Made by a program: the position numbers and the translations under genes. Shown piece by piece: positions 44,886-54,216 of a stretch of 59,201 bases of DNA; the first letter of the stretch is position 1; every line of letters begins with the position of its first letter. The DNA comes from Sphingobium fluviale (GTDB lineage: Bacteria; Pseudomonadota; Alphaproteobacteria; Sphingomonadales; Sphingomonadaceae), in NCBI RefSeq assembly GCF_004122115.1, contig NZ_SBKP01000015.1, positions 1 to 59,201 of the forward strand. Reading direction: 5' to 3'. The notes under the pieces were generated by a model. That model was not told the origin of the DNA. It worked only from the letters and a program-made list of their open reading frames with translations, and searched no databases.

Positions 44886-46823
44886 CTATGCCGGAACCGA
44901 GCGTGAGGTTACTAAGCTCTCCACCACGGAGGGATCGGCAAGGGTGGAGATGTCGCCAAGGTTGGATGTGTCTCCCTCCGCAATCTTGCGCAGGATGCGG
45001 CGCATGATCTTGCCGGAACGTGTCTTGGGCAGGCCGGGCGCGAAGTGGATCACGTCTGGCGTGGCAATCGGTCCTATTTCCTGCCGCACCCATTTCACCA
45101 GCTCGGCGCGCACTTCGGCGCTCTCGGTCTCATTGGCGTTCAATGTTACATAGGCGTAGATGCCTTGGCCCTTGATGTCATGCGGATAGCCGACCACGGC
45201 GGCCTCCGCGACTTTGGCGTGGGCGACGAGCGCGCTTTCGACCTCCGCCGTGCCCATGCGGTGGCCAGAAACGTTGATGACGTCATCCACGCGCCCGGTG
45301 ATCCAGTAATAGCCGTCTTCGTCGCGGCGGCAACCATCGCCGGTGAAATATTTGCCGGGATAGGTGGTGAAATAGGTCTGGAAGAAGCGTTCATGATCGC
45401 CCCAGACGGTGCGCATCTGGCCGGGCCAGCTGTCCGTGATGCACAGATTGCCGTCGGTCGGCCCTTCCAGCACCTTGCCCTCGGCATCCACGATCACGGG
45501 CTTCACGCCGAACATCGGCTTGGAAGCGGCGCCCGGTTTGAGTGCATGCGCTCCGGGCAGGGGGGTCATCATGCAGGCGCCGGTCTCGGTCTGCCAATAG
45601 GTATCGACAATCGGGCAGCGCTCATCGCCTACCACGCGATAATACCATTCCCACGCTTCGGGGTTGATTGGCTCGCCCACACTGCCGAGCAGGCGGAGCG
45701 ATTTGCGGCTTGTCTTCTTCACCCATTCCTCGCCCTCACGCATCAACGCGCGGATCGCTGTGGGGGCGCCATAGAAGATATCGACCTCATATTTGTCGAC
45801 GATCTGCCAGAAACGACTGAAATCAGGGTGATTGGGTACACCTTCATACATTAGTGTCGTCGCGCCGTTGGCGAGCGCGCCATAGACGACATAGGTATGG
45901 CCAGTGACCCAGCCCACATCCGCCGCGCACCAGAAAATGTCGCCGGGGCGATAGTCGAACACATATTCATGCGTCATCGACGCCCAGACGAGATAGCCGC
46001 CGCTGGTGTGGAGAACGCCCTTTGGCTTGCCGGTCGAGCCTGAGGTGTAGAGTATGAACAGAGGGTCTTCCGCGCTCATCGCCTCTGCAGGGCATTCGGC
46101 AGAGGCTTTGGCTACCGCCTCATGATACCAGACGTCGCGCCCGTCCTTCATCAGGATGTCGCCACCAGTGCGGCGGACGACCAACACCCGCGAGACACTG
46201 GAGCACTGGGCAAGAGCCTCGTCGACATTGGCTTTCAGCGGCACTTTCTTGCCGCCGCGCAGCCCTTCGTCCGCCGTGATGACCAGCGTAGAGTCGCAAT
46301 CCTGAATACGGCCAGAGAGACTATCTGGGGAGAAACCCCCGAATACGACAGAGTGAATCGCGCCAACACGCGCGCAGGCGAGCATCGAGAACGCTGCCTC
46401 AGGAATCATAGGCAGATAGATTGTCACCCGGTCGCCCTTGCGCACACCATTGGCTTTCAGCGCATTGGCGAGGCGGCAAACCTCCTCATGAAGCTCGCGG
46501 TAGGTGATGCGGCGATCCTCGCCCGGTGAGTCGCCTTCCCAGAGGATGGCGACTGCATCGCCGCGCTCAGCTAGGTGACGGTCGATGCAATTGGCCGCGA
46601 CATTGAGCGCGCCATCCTCGAACCATTTGATGCCGAAGTCCGCCTCGTGGAACGATGTGTTCTTTATCTTGGTGAAGGGCGTCATCCAGTCCAGCCGCAT
46701 CGCCTCCTTGCGCCAGAACGCGTCCGGGTCGTTCGCCGCCGCGGCATACATCGACTCATAGCGCTCTGCGTTGATCTTGGCGTTGGCGGCCCACTCTGCC
46801 GGAACGGGATGGACGCTGCTCAT
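44886..46823 (-). CDS. acs: Acetyl-CoA synthetase (AMP-forming)
   Basis: A 645-residue acetate:CoA ligase that activates acetate through acetyl-AMP. Motifs are [20 protein letters not shown] (AMP-binding P-loop), [19 protein letters not shown], the [18 protein letters not shown] hinge block and the C-terminal [14 protein letters not shown] with Lys605, the residue usually controlled by acetylation. The ATG at 46823 ([11 protein letters not shown]) has AAGGAGAG at proper spacing and is preferred over the TTG at 46841. It is transcribed as acs-crbR and is divergent from the porin gene. Confidence 0.97.
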   Translation of the reverse strand: MSSVHPVPAEWAANAKINAERYESMYAAAANDPDAFWRKEAMRLDWMTPFTKIKNTSFHEADFGIKWFEDGALNVAANCIDRHLAERGDAVAILWEGDSPGEDRRITYRELHEEVCRLANALKANGVRKGDRVTIYLPMIPEAAFSMLACARVGAIHSVVFGGFSPDSLSGRIQDCDSTLVITADEGLRGGKKVPLKANVDEALAQCSSVSRVLVVRRTGGDILMKDGRDVWYHEAVAKASAECPAEAMSAEDPLFILYTSGSTGKPKGVLHTSGGYLVWASMTHEYVFDYRPGDIFWCAADVGWVTGHTYVVYGALANGATTLMYEGVPNHPDFSRFWQIVDKYEVDIFYGAPTAIRALMREGEEWVKKTSRKSLRLLGSVGEPINPEAWEWYYRVVGDERCPIVDTYWQTETGACMMTPLPGAHALKPGAASKPMFGVKPVIVDAEGKVLEGPTDGNLCITDSWPGQMRTVWGDHERFFQTYFTTYPGKYFTGDGCRRDEDGYYWITGRVDDVINVSGHRMGTAEVESALVAHAKVAEAAVVGYPHDIKGQGIYAYVTLNANETESAEVRAELVKWVRQEIGPIATPDVIHFAPGLPKTRSGKIMRRILRKIAEGDTSNLGDISTLADPSVVESLVTSRSVPA

Positions 46824-46893
46824 GACTATGCTCTCCTTCAAGTCGCAATACTTATCATCACATTTTACCGCCGTGCATGCGGACCTTCATCCC

Positions 46894-46929
46894 AGACTAA
46901 AGTCTAACCTTGCTTCCACCAAGGTCTAA
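46894..46929. promoter_or_regulatory. Clustered dyads between divergent acs and porin genes
   Basis: A perfect dyad AGACT-AA-AGTCT (46894-46905) is followed by ACCTTG-N7-CAAGGT (46907-46925), and the hexamer GTCTAA recurs at 46902 and 46924, 22 bp (two helical turns) apart. The layout suggests binding of a dimeric activator, with CrbR the obvious candidate. No experimental motif was compared. Confidence 0.45.
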
Positions 46930-47009
46930 GTATGCACGGGTGATACTTTGCGCGACATTATTCCCAGAAAAAAGGTTTGGATACATTCAAAACCGTGAGG
47001 GAGAGGGTC

Positions 47010-48470
47010 ATGTCAGTGAAGCGTCTTTATGCAGGGCTGATGACGGGTGCGGCGCTGTTCGCGTTGTCAGCACCGAGTGCCTATGCAGACACCAAAAAGG
47101 AAAAGGAGCTGGAGGCGCGCATCGAGGCGCTGGAGAAAGCCTTCGGGTCGCTAACCGGGCAGCTCCAGTCCAGCCAGGCGGAGAATGTGCAATTGCGCGC
47201 GGCCGTGGCGCAGGCTCAGGCGAACTCAGCTGATGCGCAGGCTAAGGCCAGTGAGGCAGCGAAGAGCCTGGAGGCCGCCAAGCCCGCACTCGCCGCAGCC
47301 AAGCAGGATGGCTTTTCCGTCGGCAATGGCGCCACGCGTATCAAGATCGGCGGTTTCCTGAAAACAGTCGTGACCATGAGCAAATGGGACGACGGCAGCG
47401 TCGCAGCCAATTCACTGGGGCGTGACTTCTATCTGCCGTCCACTATTCCTGTGCGGACAGCGGTTCCCGCCCGCTCCACCACCAACAACGACTATTCCGC
47501 CAAGCACACGCGCCTCTGGCTCAATCTGGACTCCAACGTAGCCGGGCATGTGCTGAAGGGCTATCTGGAGACTGATTTCCAGACATCAGCTGGTACGCAA
47601 GGCTCTGAGCGCACGACCAACGGCTACAACCTCGCGTTGCGCCGGGCCTATGTTCAGTTCGACAGTCTGACAGTTGGGCAGGACTGGAGCACGTTCCAGA
47701 ACGTCGCCACTCTGCCCGAATCGACGGACTTCGTTGGCACCACCGAAGGTACGGTATTCGTCCGTCAACCGCTGGTGCGTTATTCCAAGAAGCTGAGCAA
47801 CAAGGCAACGCTGCATGTGGCGCTGGAAAATGGCGAGACGCAGTCGGCAGTTATGGCCCCGGTTGGAACACCGCCGGCCCTGACAATAGTTGCAACCGAG
47901 AACGATCAGGACAAGCTTCCCGACATTGCCGCGCGGCTTAATGTGACCACGCCGGTTGGCGAGTTCGCGCTTGCGGGCTTAGGAAGGCAGCTTCGGGTCG
48001 ATAGTGGCGCGGTGGAGGATACAGCCTTCGGTTGGGGCGTCAGCGGCTCCGGCAAGCTGGTGTTCGGAGGCAAGAAGCAGCATGATCTGCGCTTCATGGC
48101 AACCTATGGCGAGGGGCTTGGACGCTATGTCGGCCTCAATTTCTCACCGGACGCGATCATAAGCGCAGCAGGGCGGCTTGAAACGCCACGCCTGTTTGCC
48201 GGCTTTGCGGCGTTGCGCATTGGTCTGACTCCCAGCGTGCGGACAAACCTGATGGCCAGTTATCAGGATGTCTCCTACCCTGGTGGATTTGCGGCGGGGT
48301 ATTTCAATGGTTTCAACGAGACGGCTTACAGCTTTGCGGGGAACATTTTCTGGACGCCCGCTAAGGGCTTCGATGTCGGCGCGGAATATCGCCACGGCGT
48401 GAGAGAACTGGTCAGCGGCGCAACAGGCCAGCTCGACAGGCTGGAATTCGCGGCGAAATACTCATTCTAG
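47010..48470 (+). CDS. DcaP-like trimeric porin
   Basis: A 486-residue outer-membrane protein with a signal peptide (MSVKRLYAGLMTGAALFALS, cleavage near AYA). A short coiled coil follows (KEKELEARIEALEKAFGSLT), as in DcaP/porin-O-type proteins where it forms a periplasmic helical bundle. The rest is rich in alternating beta strands (GYLETDFQTS, RRAYVQFDSLTVGQDWSTFQ) and ends with Phe in FAAKYSF, a typical barrel terminus. DcaP-like porins admit small organic acids. It is 30 bases before the MFS transporter gene and divergent from acs, so it probably handles acetate or related acids. Confidence 0.82.
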   Translation: MSVKRLYAGLMTGAALFALSAPSAYADTKKEKELEARIEALEKAFGSLTGQLQSSQAENVQLRAAVAQAQANSADAQAKASEAAKSLEAAKPALAAAKQDGFSVGNGATRIKIGGFLKTVVTMSKWDDGSVAANSLGRDFYLPSTIPVRTAVPARSTTNNDYSAKHTRLWLNLDSNVAGHVLKGYLETDFQTSAGTQGSERTTNGYNLALRRAYVQFDSLTVGQDWSTFQNVATLPESTDFVGTTEGTVFVRQPLVRYSKKLSNKATLHVALENGETQSAVMAPVGTPPALTIVATENDQDKLPDIAARLNVTTPVGEFALAGLGRQLRVDSGAVEDTAFGWGVSGSGKLVFGGKKQHDLRFMATYGEGLGRYVGLNFSPDAIISAAGRLETPRLFAGFAALRIGLTPSVRTNLMASYQDVSYPGGFAAGYFNGFNETAYSFAGNIFWTPAKGFDVGAEYRHGVRELVSGATGQLDRLEFAAKYSF

Positions 48471-48500
48471 GTACGGGATTTACAAGAAAGGAGAGGGCAC

Positions 48501-50168
48501 ATGGCTACGGTCTATGACGGACTGCCGAAGCACCACAAGGCGACCCAGAACGAAAAGCTGGTTATCGCCGCGTCGTCGCTTGGCACGGTATTTGAGTGGT
48601 ATGATTTCTACCTTTACGGGCTTTTGGCCACCTACATCTCGGCGCAGTTCTTCTCCGGCGTGAACGAAACCACAGGTTTCATCTTCGCGCTGGCGGCGTT
48701 TGCGGCTGGCTTTGCCGTGAGGCCGTTCGGCGCACTGGTGTTTGGGCGGATCGGCGATCTCGTCGGTCGCAAGAATACTTTTCTCGTTACGATGGGCATT
48801 ATGGGCCTGTCGACCTTCGCGGTCGGCTTGCTGCCCAGCTATGCCAGCATCGGCGTGGCGGCGCCGCTCATCCTGCTCGCAATGCGCCTGCTACAAGGGC
48901 TTGCGCTGGGTGGTGAATATGGCGGCGCGGCGACCTATGTGGCGGAGCACGCGCCTAACAACAAGCGTGGCCTCTACACCAGCTGGATCCAGACAACGGC
49001 AACCTTCGGCCTGTTTGCCGCGCTGCTCGTGGTGATCGGCCTGCGCACATTTATGGGCGAGGAAGCGTTTGCAGAATGGGGCTGGCGCGTGCCGTTCCTG
49101 ATCTCGATCGTGCTGCTGGCTGTCTCGATGTGGATCCGCATGCAGCTCAATGAAAGCCCGGTCTTCCAGAAAATGAAGGATGAGGGCACTACCTCCAAGG
49201 CGCCGCTGACCGAGGCGTTTGCGAAGTGGGGCAACCTGCGCTGGGTGATCATCGCGCTGTTGGGTGCAGTCGCAGGGCAGGCGGTCGTCTGGTACACCGG
49301 CCAGTTCTATGCACTGTTCTTCCTCGAAAAGATGATGAAGGTGGATGGTGCGACCGCAAACATCCTCATCGCCATCTCGCTGGCTATGGGCACACCGTTC
49401 TTCGTGTTCTTCGGCTGGCTGAGCGACAAGATCGGTCGCAAGCCGATCATCCTAACCGGATGCGCAATCGCGGCATTGGCCTATTTCCCGCTGTTCGCAG
49501 CGCTGACGACTGCGGCAAACCCGCAGCTGGCTGAGGCTCAGGCGGTGGCTCCGGTCTCCATCGTCGCCCATCAGGATGAGTGTTCGTTCCAGTTCGATCC
49601 TGTCGGCAAGAACAAGTTCGATACCAATAGCTGCGACATCGCCAAATCCTTCATGGCGAAGACCGGTATCAGCTATTCGAACAGCGAAGCCGCAGCAGGC
49701 AGTGGTGCGCAGGTCAAGGTCGGCAACGCGGTGTTTACCGCGCCCAACCCGGTCGGCTTGTCGAAGGACGACAAGAAGGCCGCCATCACCAAATTCCAGG
49801 ACGAACTGAAGGCCGGTCTTGCCGATGCGGGCTATCCCGCCAAGGCGGACCCGGACCAGATCAACAAGCCTGCGGTGATCGCGATCCTGTTCGTCCTCGT
49901 ACTGCTGGTGACGGCGGTTTACGGCCCCATCGCGGCGATGCTGGTCGAGCTTTTTCCCAGCAATATACGTTACACCTCGATGTCGCTGCCCTATCACATC
50001 GGCAATGGCTGGTTCGGCGGGTTCCTGCCTACCACGGCCTTCGCGATGGTCGCGGCGACAGGGGATATCTATTACGGCCTTTGGTATCCGGTCGTGGTAG
50101 CAGCGCTGACGGTGGTGGTCGGCCTGATGTTCCTGCCGGAGACCTTCCGTCGCGACATCGATCAATAA
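48501..50168 (+). CDS. MHS-type MFS transporter with inserted extramembrane domain
   Basis: A 555-residue metabolite:H+ symporter of the MHS group, related to ProP/ShiA. The N-terminal half has LGTVFEWYDFYLYGLLATYI, RPFGALVFGRIGDLVGRKNT and ALGGEYGGAATYVAEHAP. Between about residues 336 and 452, where typical members have a short loop, there is an extra hydrophilic segment with Cys361 and Cys378. The last helices follow (VELFPSNIRYTSMSLPYHIG). This makes it about 110 residues longer than usual. The gene lies downstream of the porin in the putative acetate regulon, so it may import acetate or a similar acid. A strong terminator follows. Confidence 0.88.
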   Translation: MATVYDGLPKHHKATQNEKLVIAASSLGTVFEWYDFYLYGLLATYISAQFFSGVNETTGFIFALAAFAAGFAVRPFGALVFGRIGDLVGRKNTFLVTMGIMGLSTFAVGLLPSYASIGVAAPLILLAMRLLQGLALGGEYGGAATYVAEHAPNNKRGLYTSWIQTTATFGLFAALLVVIGLRTFMGEEAFAEWGWRVPFLISIVLLAVSMWIRMQLNESPVFQKMKDEGTTSKAPLTEAFAKWGNLRWVIIALLGAVAGQAVVWYTGQFYALFFLEKMMKVDGATANILIAISLAMGTPFFVFFGWLSDKIGRKPIILTGCAIAALAYFPLFAALTTAANPQLAEAQAVAPVSIVAHQDECSFQFDPVGKNKFDTNSCDIAKSFMAKTGISYSNSEAAAGSGAQVKVGNAVFTAPNPVGLSKDDKKAAITKFQDELKAGLADAGYPAKADPDQINKPAVIAILFVLVLLVTAVYGPIAAMLVELFPSNIRYTSMSLPYHIGNGWFGGFLPTTAFAMVAATGDIYYGLWYPVVVAALTVVVGLMFLPETFRRDIDQ

Positions 50169-50190
50169 TCTCCTCCCCACAGGAGAGGGT

Positions 50191-50225
50191 GGAGGGCGGG
50201 GCGAAAGGCCCGCCCTCCATTTTTT
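50191..50225 (+). terminator. Intrinsic terminator after the MHS transporter
   Basis: A perfect 10-bp stem GGAGGGCGGG (50191-50200) and CCCGCCCTCC (50209-50218) with an 8-base loop is followed by ATTTTTT. It closes the porin-transporter operon. Confidence 0.93.
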
Positions 50226-50295
50226 ACGATACGACGAACAGCCTCAGGGATGAACGGGGTTAACGGCGCGCGGCAATTCTGCCATCATACCGCCC

Positions 50296-51381
50296 ATGAA
50301 ACCGATATTCCCGTCCCGTTATCTGATCTCTTTACTGTCGATAGTGTCTTTCGGCGTCAGCCTGCCGACCCTGACTCTAGCACAGGAAACCTCAGTGGGC
50401 ACAGCGGTTGAGATCGGGGCTCAGGTCGGCGAGTCCGGATTCCAGACTTATTTGGCGAGCCTGCGTGGGAAGGCCCAGATCATGGGCATCCGCACAGAAA
50501 CGCTCGATGCCCTCGCTCCCACACTCAGCTTCAATCCGCGCGTCATCCAGCTCGATCAGGCACAGCCGGGCGGCTCGTTCGACAGCCCGATCCCACCGTT
50601 CGAGCCCTACCGGCTCAAGCATGTTACACCATCGCTGATTGCACGCGGACGCACAGAATGGCTGTCGAATCGCGGGATGCTGGAGCGGATCGAACGGGAA
50701 ACCGGCGTGCCGGAGGCAATCATGGTCGCGATATACGGACATGAGACGAGTTACGGGACCTTCACCGGCGATTTTGACCTTCTGCGCTCGCTTGCCACGC
50801 TTGCTTATGAGGGGCGCAGGCGTGATCTGTTCGAGCCGGAATTTCTGGCAGCGGTCAAGATGATAGACAGTGGTGTCCCGCGCAGCAAGCTGGTGGGCAG
50901 TTGGGCAGGCGCGACTGGCTATCCCCAATTTCTTCCGTCCGTTTACCTGCGCGTCGCCGCCGATGGCGATGGCGACGGCAAGGCGGACATCTGGTCGAGT
51001 GAGCCGGATGCGCTTGCCTCTATCGCCCGCTATTTCGTCGACGCGGGATGGCGCAAGGGGCAGGCCTGGGGCATGGCGGTGAGCGTTCCCGCAACGCTAG
51101 ACCGCGCATCCATAGCCAACCGCACGACGCCCACCCGTTGCCCGCGTGTGTTCGAGCGGTTCAGCCGCTGGATGACAGTGGGCGAGTGGAAAAGATTGGG
51201 TGTTTCGCCCGCTTCTGCGACCGCGCTCTCAGACGATACGCTCACGGTGCTGCTTGAGCCAGACGGGCCTGGCAAGACCGGCTATCTGCTGACAAGCAAT
51301 TATCAAGCAATTCTGGATTATAACTGCTCCAACTTTTATGCCTTGTCAGTTGGGTTGTTGGCGGATGCAGTGGGTAGATAG
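50296..51381 (+). CDS. Lytic murein transglycosylase, MltB family
   Basis: A 361-residue periplasmic enzyme cleaving the glycan backbone with 1,6-anhydro formation. A signal sequence (1 to about 30, ending LTLAQ) is followed by the SLT_2 domain. The catalytic glutamate is Glu150 in AIYGHETSYG, and the GSWAGATGYPQFLPSVYLR and DIWSSEPDALASIARYF blocks are typical. A peptidoglycan-binding-like tail is short. Its end overlaps the rlpA start by 17 bases, so the two wall enzymes are co-translated. Confidence 0.92.
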   Translation: MKPIFPSRYLISLLSIVSFGVSLPTLTLAQETSVGTAVEIGAQVGESGFQTYLASLRGKAQIMGIRTETLDALAPTLSFNPRVIQLDQAQPGGSFDSPIPPFEPYRLKHVTPSLIARGRTEWLSNRGMLERIERETGVPEAIMVAIYGHETSYGTFTGDFDLLRSLATLAYEGRRRDLFEPEFLAAVKMIDSGVPRSKLVGSWAGATGYPQFLPSVYLRVAADGDGDGKADIWSSEPDALASIARYFVDAGWRKGQAWGMAVSVPATLDRASIANRTTPTRCPRVFERFSRWMTVGEWKRLGVSPASATALSDDTLTVLLEPDGPGKTGYLLTSNYQAILDYNCSNFYALSVGLLADAVGR

Positions 51382-52360
51382 ACAGAATTGGCTGGGGTAT
51401 GCGGCGGCTCTGGCGCTTACCGGTTGCGGGATGGTGGATGGTAGATCAGACAGCCAGCCGCGCTTGAGCGCCCCGGTTTCGGCGGCTCTGTCGGACGTCG
51501 TGAGTGATACGCCGGTCAAGATCGGCGATCCGTATCGGGTGAATGGTGTAACTTACACGCCACTGGACGATCCCGCTTATGACGAGACCGGCTATGCAAG
51601 CTGGTATGGCGAGGAGCGTTCCGGTAACACCACCGCGAATGGCGAGCCCTTCCGTCCACTGGCAATTGCCGCGGCGCATCGCACGCTGCCGTTGCCGAGT
51701 TATGTCGAGGTAACGGCGCTCGATACCGGGCGGACAATCCTCGTGCGCGTCAACGATCGTGGGCCGTTTGCCGGCAACCGGGTGATAGACCTCTCACGCG
51801 GAGCGGCAGAGCAACTGGGAGTTTCTGGAGCCGGCATGGCTGGGGTGCGGGTGCGTCGTGTAAACCCCTCGGAGCCTGAGAAGGGCCAACTGCGCAGTGG
51901 CATGCGCGTACCCGCTCGAATGGACACGCCTGAAACTGTGCTGGCCGAGCTGAGAAAGCGGTTGCCGGCAGTTGCTGCTCCTGTGTCAACTCCGGCTGCA
52001 GCCCCAACCCCTGAACCGATAGCGGCCACGCCAACGCCCTCTGTCAAACCGCCAGTAAGGCCAATCCCCGCCGTCAATACGCCATCTCCAGCGCCGATCA
52101 AGGTTGAGAAGCCACTCTCATCTGCTGTCAAAGCTTCGCCCCAGGCTTCCGCACGACCCATATTGGTGCAGATCGGCGCCTATTCCACCAAGCAGCGCGC
52201 AGAAGACGCAGCAAAGCGCCTTGGCGGTGTCGTCTCTCCGGCTGGCAAACTCTGGCGGGTGCGCACAGGCCCATATGCCAATACCGCTGCGGCCCGCAAC
52301 AGTATCGAAAAGGCGTCAGCATCGGGCTTCCCAGGCGCGCGGATCGTGGTAAACGACTGA
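51365..52360 (+). CDS. rlpA: Septal ring lytic transglycosylase RlpA
   Basis: A 331-residue outer-membrane lipoprotein. The signal peptide ends with the lipobox LALTGC (Cys21). The double-psi beta-barrel domain (about 75-165) has GYASWYGEERSGNTTANGEP, RVNDRGPFAGNRVIDLSRGA. A Pro/Ala-rich linker leads to a C-terminal SPOR domain (about 255-331, VQIGAYSTKQRAEDAAKRLG) that binds denuded glycan at the division site. The ATG at 51365 gives the lipoprotein signal and overlaps the preceding mltB-like gene. dacC follows. Confidence 0.93.
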   Translation: MQWVDRQNWLGYAAALALTGCGMVDGRSDSQPRLSAPVSAALSDVVSDTPVKIGDPYRVNGVTYTPLDDPAYDETGYASWYGEERSGNTTANGEPFRPLAIAAAHRTLPLPSYVEVTALDTGRTILVRVNDRGPFAGNRVIDLSRGAAEQLGVSGAGMAGVRVRRVNPSEPEKGQLRSGMRVPARMDTPETVLAELRKRLPAVAAPVSTPAAAPTPEPIAATPTPSVKPPVRPIPAVNTPSPAPIKVEKPLSSAVKASPQASARPILVQIGAYSTKQRAEDAAKRLGGVVSPAGKLWRVRTGPYANTAAARNSIEKASASGFPGARIVVND

Positions 52361-52369
52361 GGCAGAACC

Positions 52370-52386
52370 ATCCCCATCGCGGGGAT
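52370..52386 (+). other. Small hairpin in the dacC leader
   Basis: ATCCCC (52370-52375) pairs with GGGGAT (52381-52386) around a 5-base loop, between the rlpA stop and the dacC start. Without a T-run it is not a terminator. It may only affect mRNA stability. Confidence 0.35.
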
Positions 52387-52411
52387 TCGGTCTCATCGTT
52401 TCGAGAGTTTG

Positions 52412-53575
52412 ATGCGCACCCTATTCGCCGCCACCCTTGCCATTTCCCTGACCGCCACACCGCTCGCCGCCGGCGCACCGCGCTATGACAGCGCCGCCAA
52501 GATCGCCTATATGCAGGATATGTCTTCTGGCGCGGTGCTGTATGACAAGGGCGGCAGCACCCGGATGCCGCCCGCCTCGATGGCGAAGATGATGACGGCG
52601 CATGTCGCCTTCCGCCTGATCCAGCAGGGCAAGCTCAAGCTCAACCAGAAGTTCGTCGTGAAACCTGAGACATGGGAAAAGTGGCACGGGCCAAAGGCGG
52701 GGTCGACGATGTTCCTTTCGCCCAACGAGCAGGTTTCTGTCGATGACCTGCTTCACGGCATCGTTACCTTGTCAGGCAATGACGCCTGCGTGGTGCTGGC
52801 CGAAGGTATCGCGGGCACAGAGGAAGCGTTCACCGATCTGATGAACGCCGAAGCCGCGCGGCTTGGGATGAAGGACAGCCATTTCGGCACCAGCAACGGC
52901 TGGCCAGACGAAGGCCGCACCTATGTCACCGCGCGTGATCTCGTTACCCTCTCTCGCTCGACAATTGAGGAAACGCCAGACCTCTACAAGCGGTTTTACT
53001 CGGTGCGTTCGTTCACCTGGGGGCAGACTATGGGCGGCTCCGCCATACGGCAGGACAATCGCAACCCGATATTGGGGCGCATTGCGGGTGCCGATGGCTT
53101 GAAGACCGGACATACCGAGGAGGCGGGCTATGGCTTTGCCGGCTCCGCGATCCAGAATGGGCGGCGCCTTGTTATGGTGGTGGCCGGGCTGGATAGCTTC
53201 AACGGGCGCATCGAGGAGTCCGTGCGTTTTATGGACTGGGGCTTCAAGGCATGGCGCGCGATGCCGCTGTTCCGCAAAGGCGCGACGGTGGAGCAGGCCG
53301 AAGTGCAGTTGGGCTGGGCGGGAACCGTACCTCTGGTCGCCCCGCGCGATCTGGCGGTAACGCTGCCTGCGGCGTCTTCAGGCGCGGTGTCCGTTCGCGT
53401 TGTTTATGACGGCCCCATCAAGGCGCCCATCGCCAAGGGGCAGGAGATAGCCCGTTTGGTCGTCTCCACGCGTGATGCGGGCGAGCAGGTGATGCCTCTC
53501 GTTGCAGGCGAGGCGGTGAGCGAGGCTGGCTTTTTTGGCCGCTTCTGGAACGGTTTGAAGAACTTCCTCGGGTGA
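52412..53575 (+). CDS. dacC: D-alanyl-D-alanine carboxypeptidase (PBP5/6 family)
   Basis: A 387-residue low-molecular-weight penicillin-binding protein. It has a signal peptide (1 to about 21) and the three catalytic motifs: SMAK at 56-59 (Ser56 nucleophile), SGN at 121-123 and KTG at 231-233. A C-terminal beta-rich PBP5_C domain and an amphipathic tail (FFGRFWNGLKNFLG) that should anchor it to the membrane follow. It trims stem pentapeptides. The ATG at 52412 is chosen over the TTG one codon earlier. It overlaps tmk by four bases (GTGA). Confidence 0.95.
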   Translation: MRTLFAATLAISLTATPLAAGAPRYDSAAKIAYMQDMSSGAVLYDKGGSTRMPPASMAKMMTAHVAFRLIQQGKLKLNQKFVVKPETWEKWHGPKAGSTMFLSPNEQVSVDDLLHGIVTLSGNDACVVLAEGIAGTEEAFTDLMNAEAARLGMKDSHFGTSNGWPDEGRTYVTARDLVTLSRSTIEETPDLYKRFYSVRSFTWGQTMGGSAIRQDNRNPILGRIAGADGLKTGHTEEAGYGFAGSAIQNGRRLVMVVAGLDSFNGRIEESVRFMDWGFKAWRAMPLFRKGATVEQAEVQLGWAGTVPLVAPRDLAVTLPAASSGAVSVRVVYDGPIKAPIAKGQEIARLVVSTRDAGEQVMPLVAGEAVSEAGFFGRFWNGLKNFLG

Positions 53576-54216
53576 TCGGCGCGCCCCCCCCTCGCGGCAA
53601 ATTCATAACGCTGGAAGGCGGGGAGGGGGTCGGCAAATCGACACAGATCCGCCTGCTAGGGGAGGCATTGCGCGCGCGCGGCCTCGATGTGGTCGAGACG
53701 CGCGAGCCCGGCGGCACCGAGGGGGCCGAGGCGATCCGCGCTCTGCTGCTGGGCGGAGCGGCGGATAGGTGGAACCCGCAGGCCGAGGCGCTGTTGTTCG
53801 CCGCCGCGCGGGCCGACCATGTCGCGCGGGTGATCCGCCCGGCTCTGGATCGCGGGGCATGGGTGCTGTGCGACAGGTTCATTGATAGCAATCGCGCCTA
53901 TCAGGCAGGCGCGAGCGGGCTGGCGGATGATGACATCATGGCGGCGCACAGGATTGGTTCGGGTGGCCTGATGCCTGATCGCACATTGCTGCTCACTCTC
54001 CCGCTCGATGTGGCGGCAGAGCGCGCTATGCAGCGCGACGCGGGACGGGCAGATCGGTTCGGAGCGCGGGGCAGGGCGTTTCACGAGGCGGTCAACGCCG
54101 CCTTCATGGCGCAGGCCGCACAGGAGCCAGCTCGTATCCGTATCATTGACGCCACGGACGGCGCAGCAATCGTTTCGGCGCGCATCCAGACCGAAATCGA
54201 AGACCTGCTGCCATGA
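53572..54216 (+). CDS. tmk: Thymidylate kinase
   Basis: A 214-residue dTMP kinase for dTTP synthesis. The P-loop is GGEGVGKST at residues 16-24; the DR(Y/F) motif is LCDRFIDSNRAYQ, and the LID region QRDAGRADRFGARGRAFHEA has the arginines for catalysis. The start is GTG, overlapping the dacC stop, and its stop overlaps holB (ATGA). Such coupling of tmk with holB is widely conserved. Confidence 0.95.
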   Translation: MIGAPPPRGKFITLEGGEGVGKSTQIRLLGEALRARGLDVVETREPGGTEGAEAIRALLLGGAADRWNPQAEALLFAAARADHVARVIRPALDRGAWVLCDRFIDSNRAYQAGASGLADDDIMAAHRIGSGGLMPDRTLLLTLPLDVAAERAMQRDAGRADRFGARGRAFHEAVNAAFMAQAAQEPARIRIIDATDGAAIVSARIQTEIEDLLP

